A stretch of 64,000 nucleotides of DNA from Apus apus (lineage: Eukaryota; Chordata; Aves; Apodiformes; Apodidae): assembly GCF_020740795.1 (NCBI RefSeq), contig NC_067295.1:3162501-3226500 (forward strand), written 5' to 3'. Below are positions 1 to 10,300 of this stretch, piece by piece. The position numbers were made by a program, and so were the translations under genes. Each line of letters starts with the position of its first letter. Position 1 is the first letter of the stretch. The notes beneath the pieces are model-generated. The model made no database searches, was not told the DNA's origin, and worked only from the letters and a program-made list of their open reading frames with translations.

Positions 1-869
1 GAGAGCTGGAGGCAGGGCTGTGGCCATGGGGCCAGGCTCTGCCAGGCTCAGGCAGTGCAGGTGATGCCAAAATCCTGGTTTCCTTTGCCATCACGTGTAG
101 CTTCCACAGGCCAATGGGCTGTAGGATCTGCCACCTGCATGGGGCACAGTGCCAGTGGGGTGAGTCTGCCCATGGATGGCCACCAGTTCCATGCAAAGGT
201 GCATCTTCCCCCCAAACCCTTGCACCACGCAACACCCACTTCCAGCCATGCCTCTGCCTTCCTGCTCCCTCCTGGGACTCTCCACATGTCTTCCCAGCAG
301 GAGACTCAAGCCCAGCAATGATCCCATCCTTTGCATCAGATGCATGAGCAGAGCCCTGGCACAGCACTGCTGCTGTGGTGTCCCTGTGGCCACGGTGTGC
401 TGCCCTCTCCTGGTCCTCACTCCAAGCCCCATGGTCCATCAGATGGTGCCAGTGCTGATTCCCTCCCTCCTGCAGGAGCTGGGACATCGTGGGCCACGAT
501 GGCTGAGCAGCCACAAGGTGCTGGGTTCCTCTGCTTCGGGCTTTGCTCCCCACAAGCTGGTTCAGCCTCCAGTGTCCCTGCAATGGACAGAGCTCTGCAC
601 CCTGCCTGTAGCCTTTTGGTCTCTCTCAGTTGCAGATCTCCATGGTGAGCACAAAGTAGGAGTTTTTGAACTGAATGGAAAAAACCCTTTACGCTGATGT
701 TTATAGAAAGTATCAGGTATTGCTTCTTCCTTCCTCCTTCAGCTGCCCCTGCTGAGCTGAGTCATTGTCTTGCCCTGGGGGAGAAACTTCCCAAAATGAA
801 CTTACTGCCAGTGGGAAATGGGGAAACCAGTAACTGCACAGGATGACTTAGCTTTCACTGGACAGAACG
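1..869. other. Intergenic DNA at the left edge, no gene recognised
   Basis: GC-rich sequence upstream of the TNFRSF13B exons. Several overlapping open frames exist on both strands (the longest is about 173 codons at 176-697 on the + strand). Their translations are rich in Pro, Ser, Cys and His and match no domain I recognise, as expected for chance frames in GC-rich DNA. No splice-flanked conserved exon was seen. Confidence 0.6.
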
Positions 870-1050
870 ACAGAATCAGTCATTCTGGTTGGAAAAGACT
901 TTTAAGATCATCGAGTCCAACCATAACCTAACTCTGCCAACCATAACCTAACCCTACCAAGTCCAATGCTTGACCATTTCCCTCACCACATCTATATGTC
1001 TTTCAAACATCTCCAGGGATGGTTATTCAACCACCACCCTGGGCAGCAGG
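870..1050 (-). mobile_element. CR1 retrotransposon fragment (antisense to +)
   Basis: On the + strand this begins with the reverse complement of the CR1 3' end (a 'cagaatca...ggttggaaaagac...aagatcatcgagtccaacc' type sequence) and continues through the usual 'ctccagggatgg' and 'ccaccctgggcag' blocks. The element therefore lies on the minus strand and is 5'-truncated. Within it, the 'ccaaccataacctaa' segment occurs twice in tandem at about 918-955, a small local duplication. Confidence 0.85.
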
Positions 1051-2978
1051 GAAAAGATGGGTGCACAGAGTGATGCTTGGTCCTGGCCAGAAGCAGGATC
1101 AGCTGTGGCTGCTCCAGCAGGCGAGGGTGGCCCTCGGTGCCGTGCAGCACTGGTGGGATGTCACCCGTGGGGCTCTGAAGCCATGACACAGAGCCCCGAC
1201 AAGGGGGACTTGCTCCTCTCCACCTGCAGCCACAGGCAGTGACATCTCTTGCAGCTGCATTGCCTCTTGCTCTGACATAGCTCCTCCACCTCAGCAAAGC
1301 TCAGGGAAACAACACCCGACGGGGTCACTGTGGCTCTGCTGTCCCCGGGTAGGCAGGCAATGCCGGGGCAGGGCTGCAGAGCCCCCACCCCTGCAAACCC
1401 CTCTGACACGTGGCTGCCCAGCCCAGGACACCCTTCCCTTGGTGAGCCAATGTAGCACGCTGTGTGTGCAGCTCATTTGCATGGAAGGGATGAGGGGAAC
1501 CCCCCGGAAATGCAGAGCCCAGGCACTAATCAAATCTATCTCTAATAATAAACCCCTCGAGCAATGCGGGCGCTCAGGGCTGGAGCTCGCAGCGCCATGG
1601 CAGGAGCTGAGGGGGACTAGACAACCGGGAGAGACAAACGTGAGTTACCCCATGGAGGGGCTGTGGGGGTAGAGGGGGGTGAGGGCTTGTCCCTGCCAGG
1701 GCTCAGTGCTGTGGTGACATTTCCAGAGTGCTGGCAGGGAGCAGAGGGTGGTCCTGGCTCTTGCTGGAGAAGCTGAGCCACGACATAGGGCTTCAAGCCT
1801 GCTGAGGACAGACAGTGTTGTGGGGCTGGAGATGAAATGGCTGCTTAATGCTTTGGATGAGGGGTCCATAGGGGAGTTTGGGGTGCTGGTCCCTGGTGGG
1901 TGCAGAGACAGAGATGGAAAATGCATGGCTGCAAACCCGCTGCACTGTGTTGGGAGAACCACATGCACCTCGAGACTCCCTAAGGAAGGGAGCTCAGCCA
2001 TCAGGCAGGATTTTTGCTAGATGGGGCCAAATACCTGGCTTGGACCTGCCTGAGCAGCAGCAGGAAAGGAGCTGCCCAGCCTGTAGCTTAGACACAGTCC
2101 CAGATCTCCATGTCTCATGCAGTTATCCCATGGGAAACCCCATTGTGACTCAAGGACAACCAGTCTCGCCACCATCCCCAGGGCTCACCAACATCTGTGG
2201 AATTCTTCTCCTTCTTCTCTTTGGGTAAAAAATATCTTCAAAGAGCATCTGAGGAGAACACCATTCTGAGCCACACTCTGCCCTGGGGAACGTCTTCAGT
2301 CAGCTCAATAGAAAGTAATTATTTAATTTTATAGTGATGTTAATTGAACAACTGGGACTGCGAGGCCAGCATTGCTGTGCAGAGTGGATTTATCCCTGAG
2401 AAAGGGAGGGTTTGACACATGCAGCCCCAGGTAAGAGCCAGTTCAGAGCAGGCAGTGGAGGGAGCCCATCCCCAGCCCCTGGGCAGGGAAGGTGCTAAGC
2501 AGGCAAGAGCAGGACAGACGGAGATGAGAAGTGACCGACTGCTGCACACCCTGAGTACCAGCGAGAAGGAGTGACCCCCACCAGGGCACAGGGGGTTTCT
2601 GTACAAAAATCCAAGCTTGGCTTTGCAATGGCTGTAGTTCCAGCCTTTGGGAGCCCGGAGCTAGGCGGCAGCATCAGGGAGATTGAAACCGTTCGGGTCC
2701 TGTCAGCACCAGCAGGAAACAGCTGCAGCTCCAGCCCTCGTGCCTGGTTAGCTCAGCCTGCACTTGTTTGGTTGTGCTTGACACAGACACCACAGCGTGG
2801 CTTGGCACAGCACAGCACGGCACAGCACAGCATGGGACAGCACAGCATGGCAGGGCATGCTGGCAGGTAGTGCTGAGCAGTGGGGGATTAGCAGAGGCAC
2901 AGACAGGGACTGAGACCATCCTTGAGTTGCCTCCAAGAACAAACCCTGCGGTGGCACCAGTGAGGCTGCAGACAGAGA
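1051..2978. other. GC-rich intergenic DNA with a simple repeat
   Basis: No gene was recognised. The stretch holds short chance frames on both strands and, near its right end, a CACAG-type repeat (2806-2856). No promoter or conserved exon could be supported. Confidence 0.55.
2806..2856. repeat. Degenerate (CACAG)n simple repeat
   Basis: Tandem 5-base units of the form cacag/cacgg/catgg run for about 50 bases. They create spurious open frames on both strands, with repeated Ala-Gln-His on + and repeated Cys-Ala-Val-Pro on -. Confidence 0.8.
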
Positions 2979-3560
2979 TCACAGAATCCCAGACTGGTTT
3001 GGGTTGGAAGGGACCTTAAAGATTATCTAGTTCCAACCCCCCTGCATGGGCAGGGACACCTCCCACCAGCCCAGGTTGCTCCAAGCCCCATCCAACCTGC
3101 CCTTCAACACTTCCAGGGATAAGGCAGCCACAGCTTCCCTGGGCAACCTGGGCCAGGGTCTCACCACCCTCACAGCAAATAATTTCTTCCTAATATCTAA
3201 TATAAATCTCCCTCTTTCAACTTAAAGCTATTCCCCTTATCCTCACTCCATGACCTTGTCTAAAGTCCCTTCCCAGCTTCCCTGTACCCCCTTCAGGCAC
3301 TGGAAGGTGCTCTATGGTCTCCTGAGAGTCTTCTCCAGGCTGACCAATCCCAGCTCTCCCAGCCTGTCTCCAGAGCAGAGCTGCTCCCGCCCCCAGATAA
3401 TCTCTGTGGTGTCCTCTGGACTTGCTCCAACAGCTCCATGTCCTTCTTGTGTTGGGGACCCCAGAACCGGACCCAGCAGTGTAGGAGGTCTCACCAGAGC
3501 AGAGTAGAGGTGGAGAATCCCCTCCCTCAACCTGCTGGTCACCCCTCTGTGGCACCCAAA
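2979..3560 (-). mobile_element. CR1 retrotransposon, about 580 bp, minus strand
   Basis: The + strand starts with 'acagaatcccagactggtt' followed by 'gggttggaagggacctta', the reverse complement of the CR1 3' end. It then runs through the standard antisense CR1 blocks: 'gggcagggacacctcccac', 'catccaacctgcccttcaac', 'cttccctgggcaacctg' and 'tctcaccaccctcacag'. It reaches the part derived from the C-terminal coding region of ORF2 (reverse transcriptase protein), which is interrupted by stops. It is 5'-truncated at about 3560, as is usual for CR1. Confidence 0.93.
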
Positions 3561-4385
3561 GACAGGGACACGCACAAATATTTCATCTGCTAATAAGCTT
3601 GCTCATTAGCAAGCTAATTCTTATAATTTTGAGTTGTTGGCTAGATCTTTGTGCTGCTGAGGGCTGCTGATGCTGCCTTGCTCCTGTGCCTTTACCACCA
3701 CCCCCAGCCCACACGGGCACAGGGAGGATGGGACAAATGGCTCCTCGTGGTGACAAGAGTGAGTTCACCTCCAGGTGTCCCAGTTGGTGCGGGTAAAACC
3801 AGTGCTGAAAGCTCTCCCAGACAGACACCCCCCTCTGCAGCTTAGGGGAGTTTCACATATCAAAATCAGGTTTCATTATGATGCCTGAGCAGCAAAGGGA
3901 GATGTGTCAGAAATCACATACAGGATGGCACGAGCCATCCTGACACCACAGAGAAACGCAGAACTTTCCAGAATTAAAAACAGTTTCAGAGGAGGTTGCC
4001 AGTGGTTGTTCTGGTCGGATTTCTGTTCTCTTCAGAAAAGCATATAAAGGCAGGAGCAGTTCCCACTACCCTTACTTCTGCAGGCAGTTGTGCACATCCC
4101 TGGACCCTCAGGACGCAGCACAGGACCACCTGTAAGCCAGGGTGCTGTCCCTGCGTGTCCCCAGGGACTGGCACAGGACACGCTCCCGCAGGGCTACGAT
4201 CTGAAGAGCCTGCTAAGCCCGAAGCAGGTTTTGCTGACTGCTCTTGCCCAAGCCCAGGGCCAGGGAGGGTCGGGGCACAGCCGGGCATCCCACCAGGGGG
4301 TCCCAGCCTGGCAAATGGACCGGGTGGCCACAGGACAGCCCCGTGCTGGCCACCCCTCTACCTACTCTCCTCCCGTTCTGCAGCC
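3561..4385. other. Upstream region of TNFRSF13B
   Basis: Non-repetitive sequence between the CR1 copy and the first recognised coding exon. It contains a possible TATA box (4043-4048) and two acceptor-like 'ttctgcag' sites, ending at 4083 and 4383. The frame used by the first coding exon is open leftward to about 3996, so the sequence alone does not fix the true 5' end of the mRNA. No other gene was recognised. Confidence 0.5.
4043..4048 (+). promoter_or_regulatory. Possible TATA box of TNFRSF13B
   Basis: TATAAAG sits in an 'aaaagcatataaaggcagg' context about 340 bases before the first ATG of the TNFRSF13B reading frame and on its strand. If functional it would place a start site near 4070-4080. 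Single TATA matches are common by chance, and the mammalian gene has a separate short 5' coding exon, so this is tentative. Confidence 0.25.
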
Positions 4386-4524
4386 ATGGATGGGACGCGC
4401 GCCGGGCGAGATGCCATGAGCAACTGCAGCGACCAGCAGTACTGGGACAGCCTCGTCTGCCGCTGCATCCCCTGCAGCCTGGTCTGCGGCCGCCCCGCGG
4501 GCCCCCGCTGCGCTGCCCTCTGCG
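4386..4524 (+). CDS. TNFRSF13B: TNFRSF13B exon encoding CRD1
   Basis: Encodes the N-terminus and the first cysteine-rich domain. The Gln-Gln-Tyr-Trp-Asp-Ser-Leu stretch corresponds to human EEQYWDPLL. The exon ends TGCG|gtgagt in phase 1. A 'ttctgcag' acceptor-like sequence lies directly before it (ends 4383), so this may be exon 2 of the mRNA with the ATG internal to it. Human short-form TACI lacks this exon through alternative splicing. Confidence 0.88.
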
Positions 4525-7077
4525 GTGAGTGCCGGGCTGAGCCCGGGGGGCTGCCCCTCCCCGGGGGGCAAGGCTGGGAAGGGGGGGATCAGGCCCGGGG
4601 GAAGAACCCCATGGCAGGCTCCGAGCCAGCTCAGCTGAACGGAGCTTCCAGCCAAAACCACCGGGGAACGTGAGAGCTTCCCAGCGCTGGGCTGGGTCTC
4701 AGCACAGACCAGGATCAAGTTGTCTCTCTGCCTCACCTTCCTGGGGTCACAGGGAGCCTTCTCAGAGCTGTGTCAACACGGGCAGCTCCCCAGCAGTGAC
4801 AGCCCCACCCACCCCCACCACCCCACACAGGCAGGGCCTCAATGTACATCAGGTTCAGAGGATGTGGATCAACTCAAGCTGTAGGTTTGCAAGGCTGTAG
4901 TGGAGCCCTGAGCACGAAGGTGCCGTGAGGACAGGTGAGGAGGAGGAAACAGACAGATGCACTTTGCACCCAAGCCCTGCTCACAGCCCCGTGCTGGGCC
5001 CCTTCCCTGCCCGGGGAGCCGCGGTCTGGGACCCCCGTCCCCGGGGAAAAGGGGACCCAGCCCTGCCCCACGGCTGTGAGCAGCCACATCTCCCCGCTGG
5101 GGACAGGAAGGACCCCAGCCCCAGGGTCCTCAGCCAGTTCTCAGGCAGGCTTTGGTGTCTCCCAAAACCCCCACCGCGGCAGCTGCAGGAGCAGCGAGCG
5201 GGAGCTCCCGGGTCGGGCTGCGCGGGTGCGGCTGCAGCCCCTGCCCGCCCCGCGCGGCTGCCTCGCCCCGGGGCTCATCCTAAGGCCAAACACCACCCAA
5301 ACGCCGTGGATCCGTCACTCTGCCCGCCCTGGAGAGGGTGTCAGCACTCGGAGCACCGCACGGGTGCCCTGCGCCGGCAGCTTTTCCAGAGCTTGTCCCC
5401 ACATGAGCGCAGGCAGCGGGCGGTGGGAGGGCAGCAGTTCGGGAACCCTCCTCCCGCTCAAGTGCCCGTCGGGGCAGGACGCGCCCGGGACAAGAAGTTC
5501 GTGTCTCCCTTTGCTCCCGCAGTGTCCATGGATTGCAACAGGAGAGCCGGCTTCTACTACGACGAGCTCCTGAAGGAATGCATGGACTGCAGGGCGCTGT
5601 GCGGGCAGCACCCCCCGCAGTGCGCCCCGACCTGCCAGGGTGAGGCTGCCGGGCTGGGCAGGCGGGAGGCCACGGGGATGGGCTGCACGAGGAGCCAGGT
5701 GACCCGAGAGAAGCCAGGGAAGGGGCAGAAAACCCCCTCTCTGCACTCTGGGAGGCGGTGTGGGTGCTGCCATCTCTCTGGGACCAGGGAAAAAAAAGCC
5801 AGGGCTCTGTCTCTGCCCCATTTTTTCCAACACACAACCCCACCAGACAGCGGCACTTCCCTTTGGAATGTCTGTGTTTTAGAGACCAATCCTTTAGCTC
5901 CACCAGCCAGGAGCAGGATCTACAGCCACGTTTCCCTTCCTGAGCTGCCTCCAGCCCCTCAGGAGGGGATGGGTTATTTTCAGAGATCTACAGGTCTCAT
6001 ATTTAGGTTGAGATGTGATCACTGAAGAGGGAAGGGTGGGAATGGGGAGTAGGTGGGAAGGGGTCTCCTCTACCTCTCTGTGGAAGTGAAATACAAGCAG
6101 AGGTGGTGAAGAGCTGCTTTCAAGCTGTCCAAGCAGCGTGCATCCTCTAGGAACACCCTTTCCCAACCAAAAAGTCACATGCAGCGTGTGCCTGAGGGGT
6201 TTCTAAGCTCACCCATCTCTGCCTGGCCCACAGCAGGTGCCCTGGAGGCCACCCCTCCAGTGCCTGTGGTGGAACAGAAGGCTTGCCCAGAGCTGGAGCC
6301 ATGGCTGGTGGTCTACCTGCTGCTGGGGCTCTGCCTCTGTGCCCTCATCTGCTCCCTGCTCCTGGGCTGGACCCACCTGCGGAGGAAGGGAGAGGTGGTC
6401 TCCTGCCAAGCCAGCGCTGGGACCTGCCACCACGGGGAGGACTTCTCCAAGGGTGAGTGCTGGGGGGGCCAGGATGGGAAGCTCCTGAGGGATAGGCTCC
6501 CAGGTAGGGCTGGGAGGTCAAAAAAGCAGACCCAGTTCCTAAGAGAGATAGGGAGAGAAAGCAAACAACATGCAATGAGGGTTAATTGGAGCCTGGAAGA
6601 GGAGAAGGACCAAATCCCGGTGCCCAGATTCTCCACCATAACCCCCTTCTCTATCATTCTCTTGTGAAGTCACAGGCACTTCCATGCAGGGGCTGGGCTG
6701 AGGACTGGCTCTTCACAGGCTCTAGTGGAGCACTGCAAAGCATTTCTTGGGTACAAGGTGCTCCTAAAAGCTCTTCAGCTAATACACAACGTTTGTTTGC
6801 AGATCGGCTGGTGGAAGTGGGCAGCGTTGCTGATGGATCCACAGGCAACAGGGTCCCTGAGCCAGTGGAAACCTGTGGCTTCTGCTTCCCTGGACATGGT
6901 GCTGCTGTACGAGAGATCAAATCATGCCATGGCACCTGCTGCCATGTAGGGGAAAGAGCTGCTCCCCAGCACACCGGGATATGCAGCACGGGAAGCGCCG
7001 GGGCTGTTCCCAGCCCTGAGGATGGCCACTTCAAAATCATATGTTCTCCTTCACAAGATAAGACACTCATGGCGTGA
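4386..7077 (+). CDS. TNFRSF13B: TNFRSF13B (TACI), BAFF/APRIL receptor, four coding exons
   Basis: Joined exons 4386-4524, 5523-5639, 6234-6452 and 6803-7077 give 249 residues. TACI is a type III membrane receptor (no signal peptide) on B cells. It binds BAFF and APRIL and signals through TRAFs and MyD88 to NF-kB. Visible features: CRD1 (residues 14-46) with the ligand-contact Asp-x-Leu at 21-23; CRD2 (51-84, six cysteines, Asp60-Glu-Leu62); a stalk of about 24 residues; a membrane helix (about 110-131) with the TACI-like GLCLCA segment; and a tail with PVETCGFCFP at 179-188, nearly identical to the human TRAF/MyD88-binding region. All internal introns are phase 1. The ATG at 4386 has a good Kozak context (gcc before, G after) and is the first in the CRD1 exon. 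Human TACI has an extra N-terminal exon, which I could not find here. Oddities are a seventh cysteine (C25) in CRD1 and a stalk much shorter than in human TACI (293 aa). Confidence 0.9.
5523..5639 (+). CDS. TNFRSF13B: TNFRSF13B exon encoding CRD2 (high-affinity ligand domain)
   Basis: The acceptor is 'tgctcccgcag' and the exon ends CAGG|gtgagg. The exon is 117 nt, phase 1 at both ends. It encodes six cysteines with the spacing of a TACI/BCMA-type domain, the FYYDELLKEC segment (human FYDHLLRDC) and CGQHPPQC (human CGQHPKQC). In human TACI this domain alone carries most ligand affinity. The exon stops immediately after the last domain cysteine, whereas the human exon continues into a long stalk. 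The frame stays open into the intron, so a downstream donor (for example CAG|gtgacc near 5699) remains possible. Confidence 0.92.
6234..6452 (+). CDS. TNFRSF13B: TNFRSF13B exon encoding stalk and transmembrane helix
   Basis: The acceptor is 'tggcccacag|cag'. A second in-frame AG three bases on (start 6237) would remove one residue (NAGNAG acceptor). The exon encodes a short Pro/Val/Glu-rich stalk, then a hydrophobic run from WLVVYLLLG to LLLGW, then a basic stop-transfer HLRRK. It ends AAGG|gtgagt, phase 1. Cysteines inside the helix (GLCLCALIC) match the human pattern. Confidence 0.9.
6803..7077 (+). CDS. TNFRSF13B: TNFRSF13B last coding exon (cytoplasmic tail)
   Basis: The acceptor is 'gtttgtttgcag'. 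It encodes the cytoplasmic tail ending at TGA 7075-7077. The motif EPVETCGFCFP matches human EPVETCSFCFP, the conserved TRAF2 and MyD88 docking region. The rest is divergent and Cys/His-containing (CHGTCCHVGER), with a hydrophobic FKIICSP near the end that parallels human GIVCVP. Confidence 0.9.
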
Positions 7078-8125
7078 CCAGAGTGAATGTTCCTGCACAG
7101 AAAAGGGGTTGCTCCCTCTGCTCCCAAAACACAGCTGCTTCACCCCCATGTCCAGTGACTGTAACAGCTTCTGCCAGGACCACCGGAGTTGGCACCATCT
7201 CTGCCCAAGGGCTTCAGGCTACAGACAGCACAGTTTTCTTCCACTCAAGAAATGAAATCCCCATTATTCTTGTTCATTCCCAGTGACTGAAGTAATTTCC
7301 CATTTCACAGTGCCTTCATCCTCCAGCTTTGATGTCTGCTGACTCCTCTGTGCACCCCAGTCATTGGGACTGATGTCTCACCAGGGCTTTTCATCCTGGT
7401 TCCACCATCAGCATCACTTTGTCGCTGCAAAGGGTGTTGATGCAGAGCCAGGATCAGACTGTGGTGCCCACTGGTCCCCGTGGAGAGCACACCTTGACCT
7501 GCTTGAAAACTACTGTGCAACACAAGGGGAGCTGTAAGCACCTCAGACATGGATTCAGACCCAAGAAGTTACTTGTGGAAGTTAACGACGTCCACAGGAC
7601 AGCACTGCCACGCTCTCAAAAGCACCATGTTCTCTGCATTTAACAAAAGTTTCTTTACAGGCTCTGCTGTCAGCTTTCAACACTGCCTGGGAGGGGAGGA
7701 CAGGCTGTGGGAGATGGTGAGGCTTTGCCCTGGTACAGGGGACAACGCTGCACGGGGGGAGCTGGGACAGGCACCAGAACTCCCAGTGCAATTGGGTTTA
7801 AATGTGAAAACTCTTCCAAGTCTGAGAACTTTCTAAGGGACTGGATTTATGTACATCTGGTCTGGGTTACTCAAAATAGCTGGTAAAAGTGATGAACCAG
7901 CTAGAGATTGGGCTGCTTTGAGGGAGGATTTTTATCTGACCCAGCTTTGAAAGCTACTGTGGAAAACTGTGGGTTTCAATGTGTAACTTGAAGTTCTCAT
8001 TTTCACTAAAGGAGAGCGGGGGGATATTTTGCTTCATGAGAAATCACTTCTGGTAGGAGCTCATTCCCTCCACTTTCTCAAACTAGAGCTTAAAACTTGG
8101 AAGAATAAATATGAGTCAATATATG
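7078..8125 (+). other. Probable 3' UTR of TNFRSF13B
   Basis: Follows the TGA. No other coding sequence was recognised. The first canonical AATAAA downstream on this strand is at 8104-8109, giving a 3' UTR of about 1.05 kb if used. The end is inferred only. Confidence 0.45.
8104..8109 (+). terminator. Candidate poly(A) signal of TNFRSF13B
   Basis: An AATAAA in the sense direction, within 'gaagaataaatatgagtc'. The downstream region is not strikingly GT-rich, so use is uncertain. Confidence 0.35.
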
Positions 8126-10300
8126 TACAAATTGGTGTCTCAAAGGTAAACAGAGCTGGAGAAACCACGAGCAGAGAGTTATAACAGACTCAGTCCCCTA
8201 ATTACTGTGTATTTCTTCCTTGGTCTCCATGCTTGCTCAGCCTCAACTCTTCCTCAGCCTCCCACCCCTACTCAGCCTCAATGTCTCCTCACTCTGCATC
8301 TTTGTGCAGACTAGTCTCTACACCAGCCTCCCCCAGTCTCTCAGATTTCATTCCAGCTTGGCCTTACTCCTTCTTGCCCTCCCACCATCTTCTGGCATCT
8401 AATCCTGCTCTCCCTTTAGTCTCTCCAAGAGTCTCCACTTGCATTGTTACACCTGTCCATCCTCACACTCCTCTTCCTCCTCTCTCAGCTTTTTGCCCCA
8501 TCCCTGTTCTCAATGTCCCACTCCCTCTACAGCCTCTTACACCATCAGCGTCCTCCCCTCTCACTGGGCCTCCCACTCCTGGCCTCCCCAGCACCACAAG
8601 TGCTGTCCCTCTTCCTGGTCTCCCCTCCCTGCAACCTCCCTCAGGTGAGGGGGTTTTGCTCTTACCCTTCGGCAGCTCCAGCCCATCCCCCCAGCTCCAT
8701 GTCCCCCCTCTGCCCAAGCACGTCCCAGAGAGGACAGGGGCTCCAGGAGAAGGAACACCCTCCCAAGCAGCAGCAGCACCTCATCCCACTGGCCCTTCTC
8801 AGCACAAAGCTCCTGCAGGCAGTGCTGGGGACACTTGGCTTCAGCCTGGCTCTCGTGCCCCGTTCAAGTGTCACCTGCAGGAACAGGCACTTGTCATCTG
8901 CAGGAACCCCTGGCAGTGCTCCTTGTGCCAGGAGATTCAGAACCTTATTTAAAAATACACAGGAAAAAATTGAACACGTGCCACTGGTTTTGCAATTAGG
9001 GCATCTCTGGAGGATCAAGAGGCATTAATTATTCACACAAGAAAGCTTTTAGGGAAGAGTTGATGTCAGCTCACCCTGTGTGGCCCTGGTGAGCAGCAGC
9101 TCCTCCTCCAGCTGGCCCAGGTGGCCACTTGCCCTCTGGGTCTGAGGAAAAGCCTGTGGTGGGCTTGGGGCTGCCCTGCCATCACCACACTGCCCAGGCT
9201 GCTGCTTGGAGCTTCTCTGGTTTCTCCAGCACTCGCTGCAGTAGATGGAGGAAGTTACAACACCCTGCAGCTGCCAGCACCATGTCCCACAAAACACTCC
9301 TCAGAAGCCAAGGCCTTCACTCCAGCATCAATGCCCAAGAGGGGAGCACTCCTCACCCTCTCCTTCAGGGAATGCAACTTGTTGTCAGCACATACAAGAA
9401 GAGGTAACATGGAGCAACTAGAACAAATCATCAGAACATAGAGGTTCCCTGATACAACCTTTCAGTGCTGGAAAACCAAGAGGACTCAATGGATTTGGCA
9501 TCACTTTTGCAGCTGGTGGCCAACACCCCTGATGGAGCACTTACCTGGAGACACCACCTGAAGGTCAGAGGGTCGCTGCCTCTGGAACACAAGCAGTTAC
9601 AGCTGGGACAAATCAAACCACATGGCATTAAGGCCACTGATTTTGAGCAAGTGCATCTACCTGGGGGTTAACTCCATTCTCACATTCCTTTTGCTCAGGT
9701 TTTCATCAGGCACCAGCATCAAGTCAAGCTCTATCTCTAGCCAAGCAGCTGAGGGACAAGAAGATACCACACAGAAAGCCACTTTCTGGCTGTGTTGGTG
9801 CCCCACATAGAGCCACGATTTGGGAGAAGATACCAGAACACCTGCTCCAACATAAAACTACACCTCAAAACACACAAACCAACCCCAAACTGCTCCCCAA
9901 AATGCAGAGGTTCAGCAGCTGGAGCAGCGCAGTCCACAGGGTCCAGCCCTGGGCGCTGTCTTTGCCCCCTCAGGGAGGACCAACCTCAGGGGTGCTCCTG
10001 CTGGAGGTGTCGGGAATTCTGCCCAGGAAAATGGTTCTGCAGGGAATGAACCCCGTGTCCGGGGTGCAGGGGCTGCTCCTGGAGAGGTGAAGGGTGCGAG
10101 GAGGCAGAGGGAAAGCAGCTGAGGGGCAGCACGGCTGGTGAGGCAGCAGCTCTGCTTCCATTGCCATAGGAAGAGGGAATAAAGCTGTCTCCTCTGCTCT
10201 GATTCACTGTTACTGGAAATAGAAACACACCCGGTACCATTCGGGGAGGGACACAGGGGTGGGATGGCGGGGAGAGACAAGAAGAGCTTTTAAGACACCA
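8126..10300. other. Intergenic DNA between the two convergent genes
   Basis: The left part (about 8215-8650) is a strongly CT-biased tract with recurrent ctcagcctc/cctcccac-like words. The remainder is unremarkable. A 239-codon open frame at 8233-8952 arises from the low-complexity tract and looks non-coding. No gene or repeat of known family was recognised. Confidence 0.55.
8215..8650. repeat. CT-biased low-complexity tract
   Basis: About 430 bases where C and T dominate on the + strand, with recurring words such as ctcagcctc, ctcccact and tcctc. It gives Ser/Pro/Leu-rich frames on + and Gly/Arg-rich frames on -. It is not a clean tandem repeat. Confidence 0.6.

Larger units (their letters stand above)
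4381..5660. other. CpG-dense region over the first TNFRSF13B exons
   Basis: CpG is frequent in 4381-4560 and again in about 5000-5660, with a poorer gap in 4620-4960. Two features overlap here: GC-rich coding exons and GC-rich intron 1. This may be a CpG island. It may equally reflect general GC richness, since the whole 1-11.6 kb part of the window is GC-rich. Confidence 0.45.

Noticed and set aside
176-697. 173-codon open frame at the left edge
   Set aside because: Several frames are open at once in GC-rich DNA; no recognisable protein family.
2674-3019. Overlapping open frames with Cys-Ala-Val-Pro or Ala-Gln-His repeats
   Set aside because: Produced by the CACAG simple repeat.
4925-6025. 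366-codon open frame on the + strand
   Set aside because: It contains the real CRD2 exon of TNFRSF13B (5523-5639) flanked by clear splice sites. The rest is GC-rich intron read-through without domain character.
8233-8952. 239-codon open frame on the + strand
   Set aside because: Low-complexity Ser/Pro/Leu translation from a CT-biased tract; no domain, no splice context, no codon-use signal.
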